Positions 12,724 to 23,935 are shown, numbered from the stretch's first letter. The stretch is DNA of 64,000 nucleotides from Pagrus major (GCF_040436345.1 NC_133223.1:17461113-17525112), one strand, 5' to 3'. Notes: generated by a model from the letters alone, not told the origin. Made by a program: numbers and translations.

Positions 12724-14098
12724 TCAGTACGCGGAGAAGGCCTGGTCGCGCATCATCAGTCGCTTCTTCTTCATCCTGCGGTTCTGAAACCAGATTTTCA
12801 CCTGTTGGTCGCTCAGGTCCAGTCTGTCCGACAGCTCCTTTCGTTTCTGTCTGTTGATGAATTCATTCATCAGGAATTCATTCTCAAGTTCAGCCAGCTG
12901 TGGCTTCGAGTAGGGCTTTCTCTTCTTTCTGGTTTTAGCTTGTGACGAGCACCACGGGGCACCTGGAGGGAGCGGAGGGAGAAGCAGGTTTTATACTTTA
13001 AATTAACACCGACTTCAGCCACAGTGGAAGAAAGTAGAAGGCAACGAACTGCTCCCTTTACTAAGAATCGCTGCTCATATTTTACAAAGCTAAAAACGGT
13101 TTAATTCTGCATTTATAGAAGCTCAAAGCGCTCAAATAAGAGAGAAGTAGGGCAGATATGACCATGAACCCCACACACAGTAGCCTCTGTTAGGACATTA
13201 TGGGAATGTTAAAATAGTAATGACACCACAGGAGATATAAACTGATCATAAAATAGTCCGACAGTCATAAGAACTCACATGATGTCACACACAAACTGCA
13301 AGCTCTCCATTCAACTCTAATAAAAATAATATTCGCTTATGGAAACTGGTTAGTCTTTTATAACGACGTGATAAAAAGAGAATGAGCATGAAATTAGATA
13401 AAAACAAGAAATAAAATCTATGTATAGGCCTGGTAGATGATAAATAATCAGTGTTAGAGTGGGTTTGTAAAAGCAATAAAAACAGGGAATCACTGTGAAG
13501 TGACAGAGAGGAGTTGTTGTGTAAAATAAGATACATAACCTTCTGCAAAACTCGTCCTGGAGCATGTGTGACTCGATGATGGGTGCTCCTGTTTGGTGGC
13601 GTTCACACTCAGCGATCCTGCCGAATCCGGATCGAGCTGCTGGGCCGCAGAACCGTGAGACCGGCTCCCCAAATCTGAGTAACCACCGCGCTCACTGGCG
13701 GCCCCGTGCTCACCGGCGTAAACTTCATCATGCCTGCTGCTAGACTCCTCCGCCTTCGCGCTCTGGAAGCACCGAGCTGACTCCTCCAAATGCGCCTTGG
13801 CGTGGCCGCCGGGGGAGTTGGAGTTTATAGACAGCGAGTTGGACAGAAACGGCGGACAGTAGCCTCCGAAGGCGCGGCTCTGTGGTGGCGGCGGCGCTGC
13901 TGCCGCTGGTCCAGACGTGCACGAACTTGAGGAAGTCCACGGGAGCGTGCACACCTCTCTCCTGTTGTAGGGGAGCTGATGCAGCCCGGGTATGTGGGCT
14001 CCATTACCCCGCAAGTTGGAGAAATAGAGCGAGTCAGGGGGCGCAAAATTCAAGAGAGAACCAACATAGCCGGGATTTAAAGGATTCCGCTCACACAT
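12724..14098 (-). CDS. hoxd12a: Homeobox protein Hox-D12a (two exons)
   Basis: Posterior group 12 Hox transcription factor. I place the start at 14098-14096, giving [18 protein letters not shown], the conserved HoxD12 N-terminus, rather than at the upstream in-frame ATG at 14143, which adds 15 residues the family lacks. Exon 1 is 14098-13540 and includes REVCTLPW, a group 12 block. The donor is GAAG/GTTATG, phase 1. The intron is 577 bases. Exon 2 is 12962-12724 after a CTCCAG acceptor. The protein is 265 residues. The homeodomain is near the C-terminus, beginning [20 protein letters not shown] and ending in [13 protein letters not shown], followed by [10 protein letters not shown]. The call is supported by its place between hoxd11a and the hoxd13a relic. 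No disabling change is seen. Confidence 0.96.
12963..13539 (-). other. hoxd12a: hoxd12a intron
   Basis: Bounded by GTTATG and CTCCAG. AT-rich, with no coding signal. Confidence 0.85.
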
Positions 14099-14191
14099 TT
14101 CCATGGAGCTTTCCTCAAGCGCTTCTTGCAAGCCCTTTAGCAACTCCTGAAGAATAAAGGGTAGGTAATTGTTGATTTGTTAATACACCGT

Positions 14192-14197
14192 CACGTG
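14192..14197. promoter_or_regulatory. E-box CACGTG just upstream of hoxd12a
   Basis: A palindromic CACGTG about 95 bases before the hoxd12a ATG, next to a TGCAAAAT octamer-like stretch. It falls within the likely promoter or 5' UTR. Function is inferred from position. Confidence 0.3.
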
Positions 14198-14600
14198 ATA
14201 TGCAAAATATGTTGTTCCGCCCCACCCTTGCTCTCAATACTGCAAAGCAAAAAATACTCCATGAGGAAATATTTTGTTATTGGGTGGGGTGAGGGGGGTG
14301 AGGGTATACATTCTACACATCTGTCCGTAGACAGGAATACCTCAGGAAGATTTGGCTTTCGTGCAGGGTTTTTTCTTTTTGGTGTCATTGTGCTGTGGCA
14401 AGAAGAACAGCAAGGTGACACCGCTGAGGACCGGCCCACACAGTCTATGAGGGTAAATGAAGGGCCTTAAACGCACCACAGGAGACACGAGGCAAAGCAT
14501 GGCCGCGTTCATGGGCTTCATTAAACACTTTGGGTGGACAAATCTAATAATTATACAGAATGATTTGAAAATATAACGTTAGAAAAGAAAATACACACTT

Positions 14601-14750
<150 letters not shown>

Positions 14751-15584
14751 GTCCATGACATCAATAAATCAAACGAAAAATCCCCTTATCTCACATGCAA
14801 TCTCAAAAACAATGCAGCATTATAACCCTCACACAAATACCATTCATTGTATTCAATATATTATTGGTGCCCTGGAGGTGTTGCTTCTCATGTTGTCACT
14901 CCGTTGTAAACAGTGCAGCCTTTATTCGTGTAGCCTCGGAGCTATGGGCTGGAAACAACATATGAGGAGCACATACTGAAACATACAATTTCTCTCCTCT
15001 TCTTGTTTCTTTGAAGTAACTCCATAACCCGCTTAAAAATAGCCCATAACTCGCCTTTATTTAGTTTGAAAACTGGCTGTTTACCACCTGCAGCTTTCTT
15101 TATAGACATCATTGTCTTATATTTCTAAGGCCATATCTAAAATAAGCTAAACCTACCAGCGCGTTTTAGGTTGATAATAGCCTATCTATTAAAAAAAAAA
15201 ACAAGAACTTTACTATTTTCCGGAGTGAAGAAAGGGACCTTTAGGCAATAAAAGCTTCTGTATTGCTCCCCTACTCTACAGTAACGACCGTGAATCTCTC
15301 AAGTGAGATGTTAGAAACCTCGAAATGATTAGACTTTCGTTTTTATTTAAAACACAATCAAATTTGAAGGATTCAAATGCTTTACTGTCATATGCAGCAA
15401 TAAACCAAAACAATATAATTCTTACTTCACTGTCTCTAAATAGTGGCGTCAATTAACTTATTTTAAATATGGCCTACTCGAGACAAATAAAAGAAGGATT
15501 CAAATTACGCACATCCATATCTAACCAACACGCAGCACAATCTGATATCGCTTTGTTGGGGTTGTCAGAACATCATAGTAAATG

Positions 15585-15725
15585 TTGCTCCAGGTCCGTC
15601 ATTGAATCTGACGAATCACGTTTTTGTGATTGTGAGTTTTGAGACGCGCAGGGAGGAAAGAGTGGAAAAAATACGCACACGGGAGAAGTTATTCTCTCAA
15701 ACACGTGCGTAAAGTGGTGAAATGA
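15585..15725. repeat. Dispersed repeat, copy 1
   Basis: Shares ATGTTGCTCCAGG, a CATTGAA-CTGAC block, and CACGGGAGAAGTTAT with flanking CAAACAC against 40262-40400. It is a two-copy family within this window; class unknown. Confidence 0.6.
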
Positions 15726-16072
15726 TCTATTTTAACCCAAACCATGGTTACCTAAAAATAACCAAGTATTTTTCTTGCCCCAAACAAAGTATTCTAGTTC
15801 TCTAAATACATAAAGAGGCGGGAATTTGTACTGCGTAAATGTATCCAAGTCCAAGTGCACTTTACCAGCAGCGTGTACTACCAAATGTTGTCAGTGCTGT
15901 CTTCAGGAAATATATTCACATATATCCACATACTCAGCCTGTATCTGATCAACTGGGTATCGCGATAATATACAATAATATATCTCAGAGCCTACCGAGA
16001 ATAAACCTAAGCAAACCTACATTTTGTTATTTTGTTGTGGTATTGGAGTTTTCTTTTTTTAAACATTTATGT

Positions 16073-16074
<2 letters not shown>

Positions 16075-16147
<73 letters not shown>

Positions 16148-16154
16148 TGTGTGT
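16075..16154. repeat. (CT)n(GT)n microsatellite
   Basis: About 28 CT units followed directly by about 12 GT units. Confidence 0.95.
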
Positions 16155-16372
16155 TCAAATACATTGACAGGGGGTCCCTGATCACTTCAGAGACACTAAA
16201 ATACAGCTAGTTTGGATTCCTTATGATAAAAGTTTGTCCATGTTTATTTATATTTATCAGAGCCATCACCCCAAACAGACTAAAGTGATGTTGTGATTGG
16301 TTGAAACAGGCCAACTGCCTCAAAGTCGCATTATTAGGTAATCCTTAAAATATGAGTAATTGCACCTGCAGT

Positions 16373-16387
16373 CCAATAGGTGGCACT
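16373..16387 (+). promoter_or_regulatory. CTCF-like motif
   Basis: CCAATAGGTGGCACT matches the recalled vertebrate CTCF core CCASYAGRKGGCRSY at 14 of 15 positions. A TGCAGT sits just upstream, where the extended CTCF motif often has a second module. Located between hoxd12a and the hoxd13a relic. Binding is predicted, not shown. Confidence 0.4.
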
Positions 16388-17489
16388 ACAAGTTCATATA
16401 TGGCCTCCATCCTGCAGTGCTGTCTGTGCTCTTTTCATTGTTTGTCAGTGGCTTAATTCTGCAATTAAACATCAGCAGCCTTCTCAGTCATCAGTGGAGC
16501 TGTGGGGATTTACTGCTACATGATAAAACCACCGCAGGAAAATAACCGTCAAGGGTAAAACAAAGTATGAAAATTACATCTGCTGCAAATCAGTCCTCTA
16601 AATATGCCTGTTGAGAATGAATGCTCCGAGTACGTTTACATAAAGAAAACAAGAAACATGTGTAGTAATATCGACACTTATATTAGAGATGAAAAAGAAA
16701 CGAATGAAAAGGTTTTCAAAAAATGAAATAATACCAATACAACAAGGGTTTAAAACGGAAATATTTGAATAGAACAGACACAGGCTGAATCTTATGCTGT
16801 TTAAACACGAGAGGGGAAAGATAGAAATATAACACAAATAACTGCATCTGTGGTGGAGAAGCAAATACAAGCAAATCATTTAAAAGCTTTTTTGAATCTG
16901 CTACGTTCGATTTGTTTAGAAAACTGAGCTTTTAAATATTCAGTCTGCATGCAAAAGTTAATATAATGTTTTATAATATTTAAATTTAGCTAACTGACGT
17001 ATAAAAACGTGTCTGAATCGCATGTGACCCTTCAAAATAAAAGAAAAACAAACAACGGCGATATGAATTGAATAAAAGAAGTGTATCACATCAGAATACC
17101 TGTGAACAGACTCACTCTTAATTAAGTTAATGTAGATAAAATAATGGTTAATCTTAACAGAAACTTTGAACTTACTGTTAGTCAGAACTGGCCGGTGTGC
17201 GTCACTTTAATCTGTATCTTCTTCTCAAAACGTGATGTTTGATCACACACTGTGCAGATCTCCTGGAGGCCGAGTGGACATTTAATTATGAGCGAGAGAT
17301 GTTTAAAGACAAAGTAATTTCTATTCACAAACATCAAAATCAGAATAAGTTTGTATTTGGGACGTGCAGGCTTAAAGTTTTGCTGCGTAAAGTTGAGCCT
17401 GCATGCTGTGTAAAGCCTGATGTCACAGAGGTAGACGGGTTCACACAATTAGAAAATTAGGAGAAGTTTTAGTGTTCAGTTTTAGTGTC

Positions 17490-17665
17490 ATTTACTGCTC
17501 TTCGTCCTTCATGTTTAGGGCGTCAGGAGCCAAATTGCGGAGCTTCGGTCTGGTTGTTTTCCAGGCCCTTTGAAGGAAGCTATCCGCCGTCTATTGTCCT
17601 TGGTAATAAACTTGCTGCTTCCCTCGTTCAAGTTCTCTGGGCTGAGAAATGTTGCCTTGAATCTC
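17490..17665 (-). pseudogene. hoxd13a: Decayed hoxd13a homeobox exon
   Basis: Remnant of a group 13 Hox homeobox, at the place and orientation expected for hoxd13a. Read on the minus strand, 17638-17624 encodes R-E-L-E-R and 17613-17581 encodes K-F-I-T-K-D-N-R-R-R-I. Both match the recalled Hox13 homeodomain (LQLKELEREYATNKFITKD, then RRRI). Between them only 10 bases remain where 15 are expected, a 5-base loss that shifts the frame; staying in the first frame hits TAG inside the second block. After RRRI the sequence degrades to a lone I-W in place of IWFQNRR, with about 9 extra bases before it, then a TAA at 17517-17515. An AAGGACGAAGAG near 17500 may be the former basic tail. No exon 1 can be recognised with confidence. 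The protein cannot be functional. Paralogue identity rests on position plus the Hox13-specific FITKD block. Confidence 0.82.
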
Positions 17666-19749
17666 CCAAGTGTTGAAATCTCAACAGCGTTTGGAGTCAG
17701 CAGAAGTCAAAGTGGGTTCATAGTGAAATTTCATTCGATATAATTGACACAGAAGGTAGGCTTATCTTATTTCCTGTCTTCTAAAAATGTTAAATACAAA
17801 CGATCGGGTGATAACAAGCATGAAAACACAGTCTGGCAAATTATTTTATGTCCTAATTTTGTCCATTTGTAAGAAAAATCTGTGAAGTCTCTTCGTCTTT
17901 CAGGTACAAACTTATCAAAAAGTAACAGACCGGAGGCTGCAGGCCCTCAGAGGGTTTTACAGAGCAGGTTTACAGATGTGTGTAACATTTTCGGATTTAC
18001 CTGTTTGTCGAGTATATTCAGTTCTTTCAGGTCTACATTTCGAAACGAACATTTTTTGGTGGTTTGGTTGAGGATACGAGAAATGTGCCATAGAAATGAC
18101 AGCATCGAAACGACATCACTCTTTACAAAAATGTAGAAAAAGCGACGAGTGATGATTTCACCTGGAGGCATCTGAACTGTGACATATTAATTAAATCCCT
18201 CGGTTTAAATATCTCACACGAGCTTCAGGAGTCTGCGCAACTTTCAGAGTGAAGATCCGAAATTAAACTGTGAAGCCAACTCATCACACTTTGGGACAAA
18301 GTTATTCTCCTCGGCACTTGCATGGGAAAGTGTCGGTGAAATAGTCTGAATTTATTATAGAAATTCAAACCAAAGTAACCATCGGTTACACTTTTAACAT
18401 GTTTGCACCAGCGAAAAACCACACCACAACATGTTGTGTTTAATTAAGGAAGTATTTCTTAAAAATAACCACGATTTTAAGATTTAAAATTAGTGGAAAG
18501 AAGTTTTTTTTTAAGGGATCAAGAAATAGAGTCAACTATTAAGTCTGACTCCAGGACTAAAGATACTAATACGAGGCACAGGGTCTTTTTATTAAATAAC
18601 ACGGGGCTTGCATAACGAAATGAGAGTTCTTAACGTCATTCCAGCTACACAAACACATACATGCACTTATTAATATACAAATATCGGCCTGTCGACATAA
18701 ACATTTAGTACTTCTTCTGCATTGTATGTGAAACAGCAGCAAAAACACGGTGATGATAGTGTGCTCGACATCTGGAGACAGTCACTGTAATGAGTCGAGA
18801 TTAAACGTTAAAATAGTCTAAATCTGTACTAAGAGAACTTTATAATGAACTGCTGCTGGATTCTATCGCACACAACTCAATTATCCACATTTATTTCTAA
18901 TTATTTACACATAATGAGCATTATTCTATATCACTAACTATTGTTGAGCCTGCTCAAGTGTACACACAGGCTTACTGAGTAGTTACTATTAGTTACTTTG
19001 TCGTCACTTACCCATCAGTGTCTCATAAAGCAGAAAGTAAGGTCCAAGGTACACGTTTTTAAATAGTGTTTTAAAATAGTAAAGAGTAGTTATCGCGTTT
19101 TTACGCTGAATGGATCCACATTTGGTTTCTTGATAGCAAAACTGAGGAAACAGGAAAACGATCGGCGACATTTCGTCAGTGAATGTTCACTGTAAAGAAA
19201 CACGAGTTATTGTACAAACACTTGAACACACCTGACTATCGTTTATCGCTATGCAGCAGTTAAATATGTTGATACGGAGCGAACAGCTATCCCGAGAATA
19301 ATGATACTCAGCGACTCATTAGTGAACTATGTGCAGCTCATTTTACCGAAAATGAGGAAATGTAGCCCACTGAAGTCCTACCTGAGGTAGAATATAAAGC
19401 AGTTAGATTACAGATGCAAACACTGACTACTTATTTCCACTGTTATGGCAATCACACTAATAATACCTACAATTTATACACACAATATGCAACTTAAAAG
19501 GCGCCTTCATTGCCACTCAAGGTCACTTTACATCATAAAGACAGACAGCCAAACAACAAAGCACCAATAACTGAACATGTAAGACGAAAATATACAATAA
19601 GCAACATCAGTCCAGATAACTGCTAACTGAGATGTTGTAAATCTAACTCTATATTGTAATTATCAGATGTAATACTGCATCGTGCCCAGGGCAGCAATTA
19701 GTTTGGTCCCTGTCCTTTTATTTGGTCTGTGTGCATTCACAACGTGTCG

Positions 19750-19761
19750 CCACTAGATGGC
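19750..19761 (+). promoter_or_regulatory. CTCF-like motif (perfect core)
   Basis: CCACTAGATGGC fits the CTCF core CCASYAGRKGGC at all 12 positions. It lies between the hoxd13a relic and evx2, where mammalian HoxD has CTCF-bound boundary sites. Caution: similar motifs are also carried by some repeats. Binding not shown. Confidence 0.45.
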
Positions 19762-20275
19762 CCTCTCACTCAAGGAAAGAAGTCTGCAGGCCAGCAGAGC
19801 CAGAAGTGTCTTAACGAAGCAGCAGCTTCATTTAGCACTCAGCACTGAAACATGTGATGAGTGAGCAGGTTCAGCTCTCTGTGGGGGCTGACAAACCAAA
19901 GCAAGGGGAACCTTCTCTTCTGCACAGACACAATATGCTTTCATGTCCCTTATTACTAAAACAGCCTTGTGCTAATGTGCTTTAATGACAGTTGTTTTTT
20001 ATATAAAAACAACATCATCATCATTCAGTGAGCTCTCGAGGCTGACTGGCAGCTCAAGTGTTTTTAGTAAGTGGTAATAAGTATCTCAGAAATGTTTCAA
20101 CCAGATGTACATTTATACATTTTTATTTTATTTATTTATTTATTTTTATCAGGGACAGTTGGAGAAAAAACAAACAGTGTAACAAGTTACAATAACAAGT
20201 AACCTGTTGAAACCTCTGTCCCACATGTGTTGCATTTAGGATTTGTAGCCTGCGACCCCTGTCCACGGTCGGGCT

Positions 20276-20450
20276 TTTTGAAATATTACTTAAGTAAAAG
20301 TATGTCACTCATCCAAATATTACTTGAGTAAAAGTAATTATCTGATATGAAATGTACTTAAGGATCAGAAGTACAAGTAAAAGTAAATTACATGTATGTA
20401 CTAATGTATAGTAAAGGTCGACTGATTATTGGTTATGCTGATCATGCTGA
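20276..20450. repeat. hAT/Tol2-like degenerate repeat
   Basis: Repeated ACTTGAGTAAAAGTA and ACTTAAGTAAAAGTA phrases typical of fish hAT (Tol2-type) terminal regions, followed by GGTCGACTGATTATTGG, which resembles the start of the repeat at 47345. Confidence 0.5.
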
Positions 20451-21338
20451 GTACATTATTTGCCTTCAAAATGTAAAATAACAAGCATTGTATGGTGACT
20501 TACATACCATTTTAATATGCAAATATAACATGTATTAAATTCTGCCAGGTCTGCAGGTGATGAATGTGTCACATGTGGCTCGCCTGATGGCTCAATGGGA
20601 CTAACAATCAATAACGAAAAATCCAGCCCAGTGGCAGACCGAAAAGCATAGTGAAAGCGAGGTTTATAGAGAACCAATCTATATGTGGATTCATTTTTTC
20701 TACAGCCATTACACTGTGCAATCAGTATTTACTCCAGAATTATAAGTTAAAACAAAAAAGTTGTATATTGGCAGTTGAAATTATTGTATTTTTTTATCAA
20801 CATGTTGTTGTTTTTTTGGCTTTGGACATCAAAATTGCATGTCAACTCATTTTTGAATTTATAGACCAATTTGATACTTAAATGCGGCATTTAACTGACA
20901 GTATGATTTAAAGTAACATTTCTTTCCCCCTTTCTTCTTCTTCTACAGTGTAGTGTAATATGACCATATGTAAGTAGTTAGTGGTTAATGACAACTGGTA
21001 ATAAGTACTGAGATGTTAAAGAATCTAATCAGAATGTGAAGGAATCATAAATGAATGGTTAAAGCATATACTACTCTGCACTAGTTGATTAAACATGCAC
21101 CTATTGATCGATTGATGATTAAACTACTGTATTGTGTTAACTTGGAATAAAATGTAGCCAGAAAAGTAAGAGTGAAATCATGTAACTAGATATACCACAC
21201 TTTTATTATTTTTTAAAATGCAGTACAAAGAGTGATCAAAGCTAATGGGATATATTCAGAGGGAAACTTGTATAAAAAGCTAAGGCCTGAGTCACTAAGA
21301 GCTAATGGTGTATTCTGAGGAAAGTGCCTCTTTTTTTT

Positions 21339-21599
21339 AATAACCAATGGCAGGACATGGGCAGGTCCATTGCAAAACTCAGGACTTTCCAAGGGAAAAT
21401 ACCCGTGTCAGCAGCTTTGGCTCTGAAGCCACATGTAATCTGCAAAGTAACCAGTGACTTAATTCTGACTCTAATTCTGATTTGCCTTCAAAATGTAAAA
21501 TAACAAGCATTGTGTGGTGACTTATAACCAACCAATAACCAACGACAGGACATGGGCAGGTCCATTGGAAAGCTCAGGACTTTCAAGGGAAAATACCCC
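21339..21599 (+). promoter_or_regulatory. Duplicated block upstream of the lectin gene, with kappaB-like site
   Basis: About 65 bases at 21339-21405 (AACCAATGGCAGGACATGGG onward) recur with few changes at 21535-21599. The first copy contains GGACTTTCC at 21382-21390, a good NF-kappaB half-consensus (GGRNNYYCC); the second has GGACTTTCA. The block lies 215-475 bases before the lectin start codon, where a promoter is expected. That it drives the lectin gene is inference. Confidence 0.4.
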
Positions 21600-21813
21600 C
21601 AAAAGTATTAGATCAGATCAGTTGTTCATGGCCATTGTCTGTGTATGATCTCAGCTCTTACTGCTGGCAATAAAAGCTCAACTGCACTCAGCTTTTGAGG
21701 ACTCCTGGAGAGTATGTCCTTTTTTATTTTTTTATTGGATCCTTTTTGAAACTCTGAAAAACCTTTTCGAACAAACAAAGAAGAAGAAGTCGAGACACGA
21801 CAACCGACAAGAC

Positions 21814-23086
21814 ATGACTTACCCAGAACATGTCCGCTTGAGGTAATGTAATCAGGAGTGTTTTTACAATTCATAGATATTGTTTCTTATTTAAAAATGT
21901 AGCTGGAGGAAGAAAAAATATTGACCAACCACATGAGTATGTCATGTAGAGTTAGGTTAGCGAGTTAAGAGTTTCTATTTAAAATTGTACACAGGTATTA
22001 TTACCCTGTTAAAGTTAATATCTAATTTCTTTCCAACTGTAAACAACAGATGCACTTTTTGTGTTTGTGAGGGGAAACTATTAAGCATAAGCCTTTTTTT
22101 GTCATAGTTTTGTAGGTGAAACTGCCTCAGAAGCTGTCACAGAAGAAGAGACACAACACAACTGCATGAAGAGACTGCGATCCAGCTGGCATGCCATTCT
22201 GACTGGGGTTCTGATGATGCTCCTCTGTGTTGTGACCAGCTACCTCTTCATTCAAGAGCTTCAAATAAAGAACAGCCACCTGAAGCCACTCCTGAACTCT
22301 ACTCATCAAAACTCCAGCGAGTGTGGCCATATGACACTGCTCATTGACGCAATGCTGTACAACTTCACCTCGTTGTCTGCTGAAAAGACCAAGCTGAGCC
22401 TGCTCCTGCAGAACATATCGCAAGAAAAAGCTCAGTTGAGCCTGGACCTGAAGAACACATTGCAAGACAAGACACAGTTAGAAGAGGAGAACAGAGAACT
22501 GTTTCTCAATTCAACAATTAAAAAAGAATTAAATAAACAGCAGCAATCAATCCTGTTCTCCAACAAGCTGTCCTTCCTCTGGCGACTCTGCGACAGGAAC
22601 ACACTGCAGTGTTCACGCTGCCTGCCTGGCTGGGTCGAGCACGCTTCACGCTGCTTCTTGCTTTCCAAAGACACAAAGAAGTGGGAAAAGGCTCGCAGCG
22701 ATTGTCTCAACATGGGGGCTGATATGGCTGTGGTTCTGAATGCCGATGACCAGGCATTCTTGACCAACATGACATTTCAGTTTGTACAGCAGCACCCTGA
22801 AGAGCAGTTCCATTCAGCGTGGATCGGGTTGCAGGACATGGTGATGGAGAACGACTTCTTCTGGGTCACTGGCCAAAGAATCCATCCAAATGTGACTTAT
22901 TGGATTAGTGGTGAACCAAACAATATCATGGCCTCCTGGGACAACAGCGGAGCGGGACAGGACTGTGTTGCAATTGTCCCACCAACAAGCACCGAGACGC
23001 AGGGTTGGTTGAACTCCTGGGATGATATCATTTGTGCTGGCAAACGGCACTACCTGTGTGAAACCACAGCTCTCAGTGTGACCTGA
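21814..23086 (+). CDS. Type II membrane C-type lectin-like receptor (two exons)
   Basis: A probable cell-surface carbohydrate receptor of the CD209/CLEC4-like group. Exon 1 is 21814-21842, encoding MTYPEHVRL and ending at GAG/GTAATG. Exon 2 is 22108-23086 after a pyrimidine-rich GTCATAG acceptor; the phase-2 join is exact. Without exon 1, translation could start at 22166 (306 residues). The spliced protein has 335 residues: an acidic cytosolic tail (FVGETASEAVTEEE), one membrane segment (about 37-58), a coiled-coil-prone neck, and a lectin domain (about 178-328). The domain has paired cysteines, WIGL, an EPN motif (279-281, family rule: mannose-type binding) and W-D-D at 314-316 in place of the usual W-N-D. 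Seven N-glycosylation sequons are present. The whole lectin domain is in one exon. No ITIM or YxxL motif is seen in the tail. An intact reading frame inside a Hox cluster is unexpected. Confidence 0.85.
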
Positions 23087-23204
23087 CTGACTGGGATGAT
23101 AAAGGCTCGAATCCCAAAATTTTGATTTTATGATTTATTATGATATTATTTTGAATTTGTTACCAATTCTTATTTTTTTTTAAGTGTAGCTTGCTTAAAC
23201 AACT

Positions 23205-23675
23205 GAACTATATGGGGACTTGTTTTAAAACGTTGAAATATTATCGGAGAAAAAACATAAGTGGCTCATTACAGCTCGTCCGGTGTAATCCAAGTCTTCA
23301 AAAGCCCAGAGACCAACAATTGATTTGAAAGTACGGTTTTTAAACTCTTTTAAAGCCAAAATCATCACTGAAGCTGCTAAACTTAAAGCGTTTGCGCACA
23401 CCAAGTGGATACATTGACTGTGTGTTGAGGTTGTGAATATTGTCTTTTGACAAGCGACATGGAGCTATTTTGTGATGATGAGAGGCCAAATTGATTTGAA
23501 AAGCTAATATTAACAACCTCATCATAAGTTCAAAATAGTGTAGTGCACCCACATGGTGTGCGCTAATGCTTTTAGCGTAGCGGCTACAGTGAAGATTTTG
23601 GCTTTAAATGGGGGAAATAACGTCTTTTCAAATCAATTTGGGACCTTGGGGCTCCTGAAGACAAGGATTAAGATA
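23205..23675. mobile_element. Miniature foldback transposon, degraded copy (family of 45455)
   Basis: Shares ATGGGGACTTGTTTTAAAA, GTGGCTC-TACAGCT and AAGCCC-GAGA blocks with 45455-45976. Internal inverted arms are visible (AATTGATTTGAAA near 23320 and TTTCAAATCAATTTGG near 23630). Begins about 120 bases after the lectin stop codon. Confidence 0.6.
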
Positions 23676-23679
23676 CTTT

Positions 23680-23935
23680 AAATTACTTTTAAGGCACTAC
23701 ACAGCTTAACTCCTGTTTACATCTCCGAGCTACTCACCGCTTACACCACCTCTTAGATCATCCAACCAGAATCTCTTGGCTATACCACATACTGAACTGC
23801 TCTTCTGAAGTCTTAGCACCCAGACGATGGAACAATTAGATCAGCCGAATCCCTTGTTTGTTTCAAAAAACTCTTAAAATCACACTTTTTAAATCTGGCT
23901 TTTAAAGGATCTTAACCCTGTGGTTATGTTTTCCT
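23680..23935 (+). mobile_element. LINE reverse-transcriptase 3' end remnant (L2/CR1-like)
   Basis: Conceptual reading, with several stops and shifts, gives the pattern of a LINE ORF2 C-terminus: a tract like ALHSLTPVYISELLT, then RSAESLVCFKKLLKSHF. It is dead and truncated. The subfamily is not resolved. Confidence 0.6.

Larger units (their letters stand above)
17670..21240. other. Spacer between the hoxd13a relic and the lectin gene
   Basis: The vanished hoxd13a exon 1 should have been at the left end of this interval. I find only a very weak echo (a minus-strand C-S-W-N near 18640) that I do not accept. Also present: a CTCF-like motif at 19750, an ACTTGAGTAAAAGTA-type repeat at about 20276-20450, and a block at 20459-20502 repeated at 21482. 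No gene is seen. Confidence 0.5.

Noticed and set aside
14143-14143. Upstream ATG for hoxd12a (adds 15 residues)
   Set aside because: The conserved family start is MCER at 14098; the extra residues do not fit HoxD12 proteins.
13882-14157. Plus-strand ORF over hoxd12a exon 1
   Set aside because: Antisense shadow of hoxd12a coding sequence.
18566-18748. Possible hoxd13a exon 1 remnant (minus-strand C-S-W-N-D-V-K-N-S-H-F)
   Set aside because: It faintly recalls the GWNGQVYC...SHFW block that ends Hox13 exon 1 and lies at a plausible distance from the homeobox relic, but only a few scattered residues fit and the coding signal is otherwise absent.
22127-23050. Minus-strand ORFs over the lectin gene
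   Set aside because: Antisense shadows; the plus-strand frame has the domain motifs.
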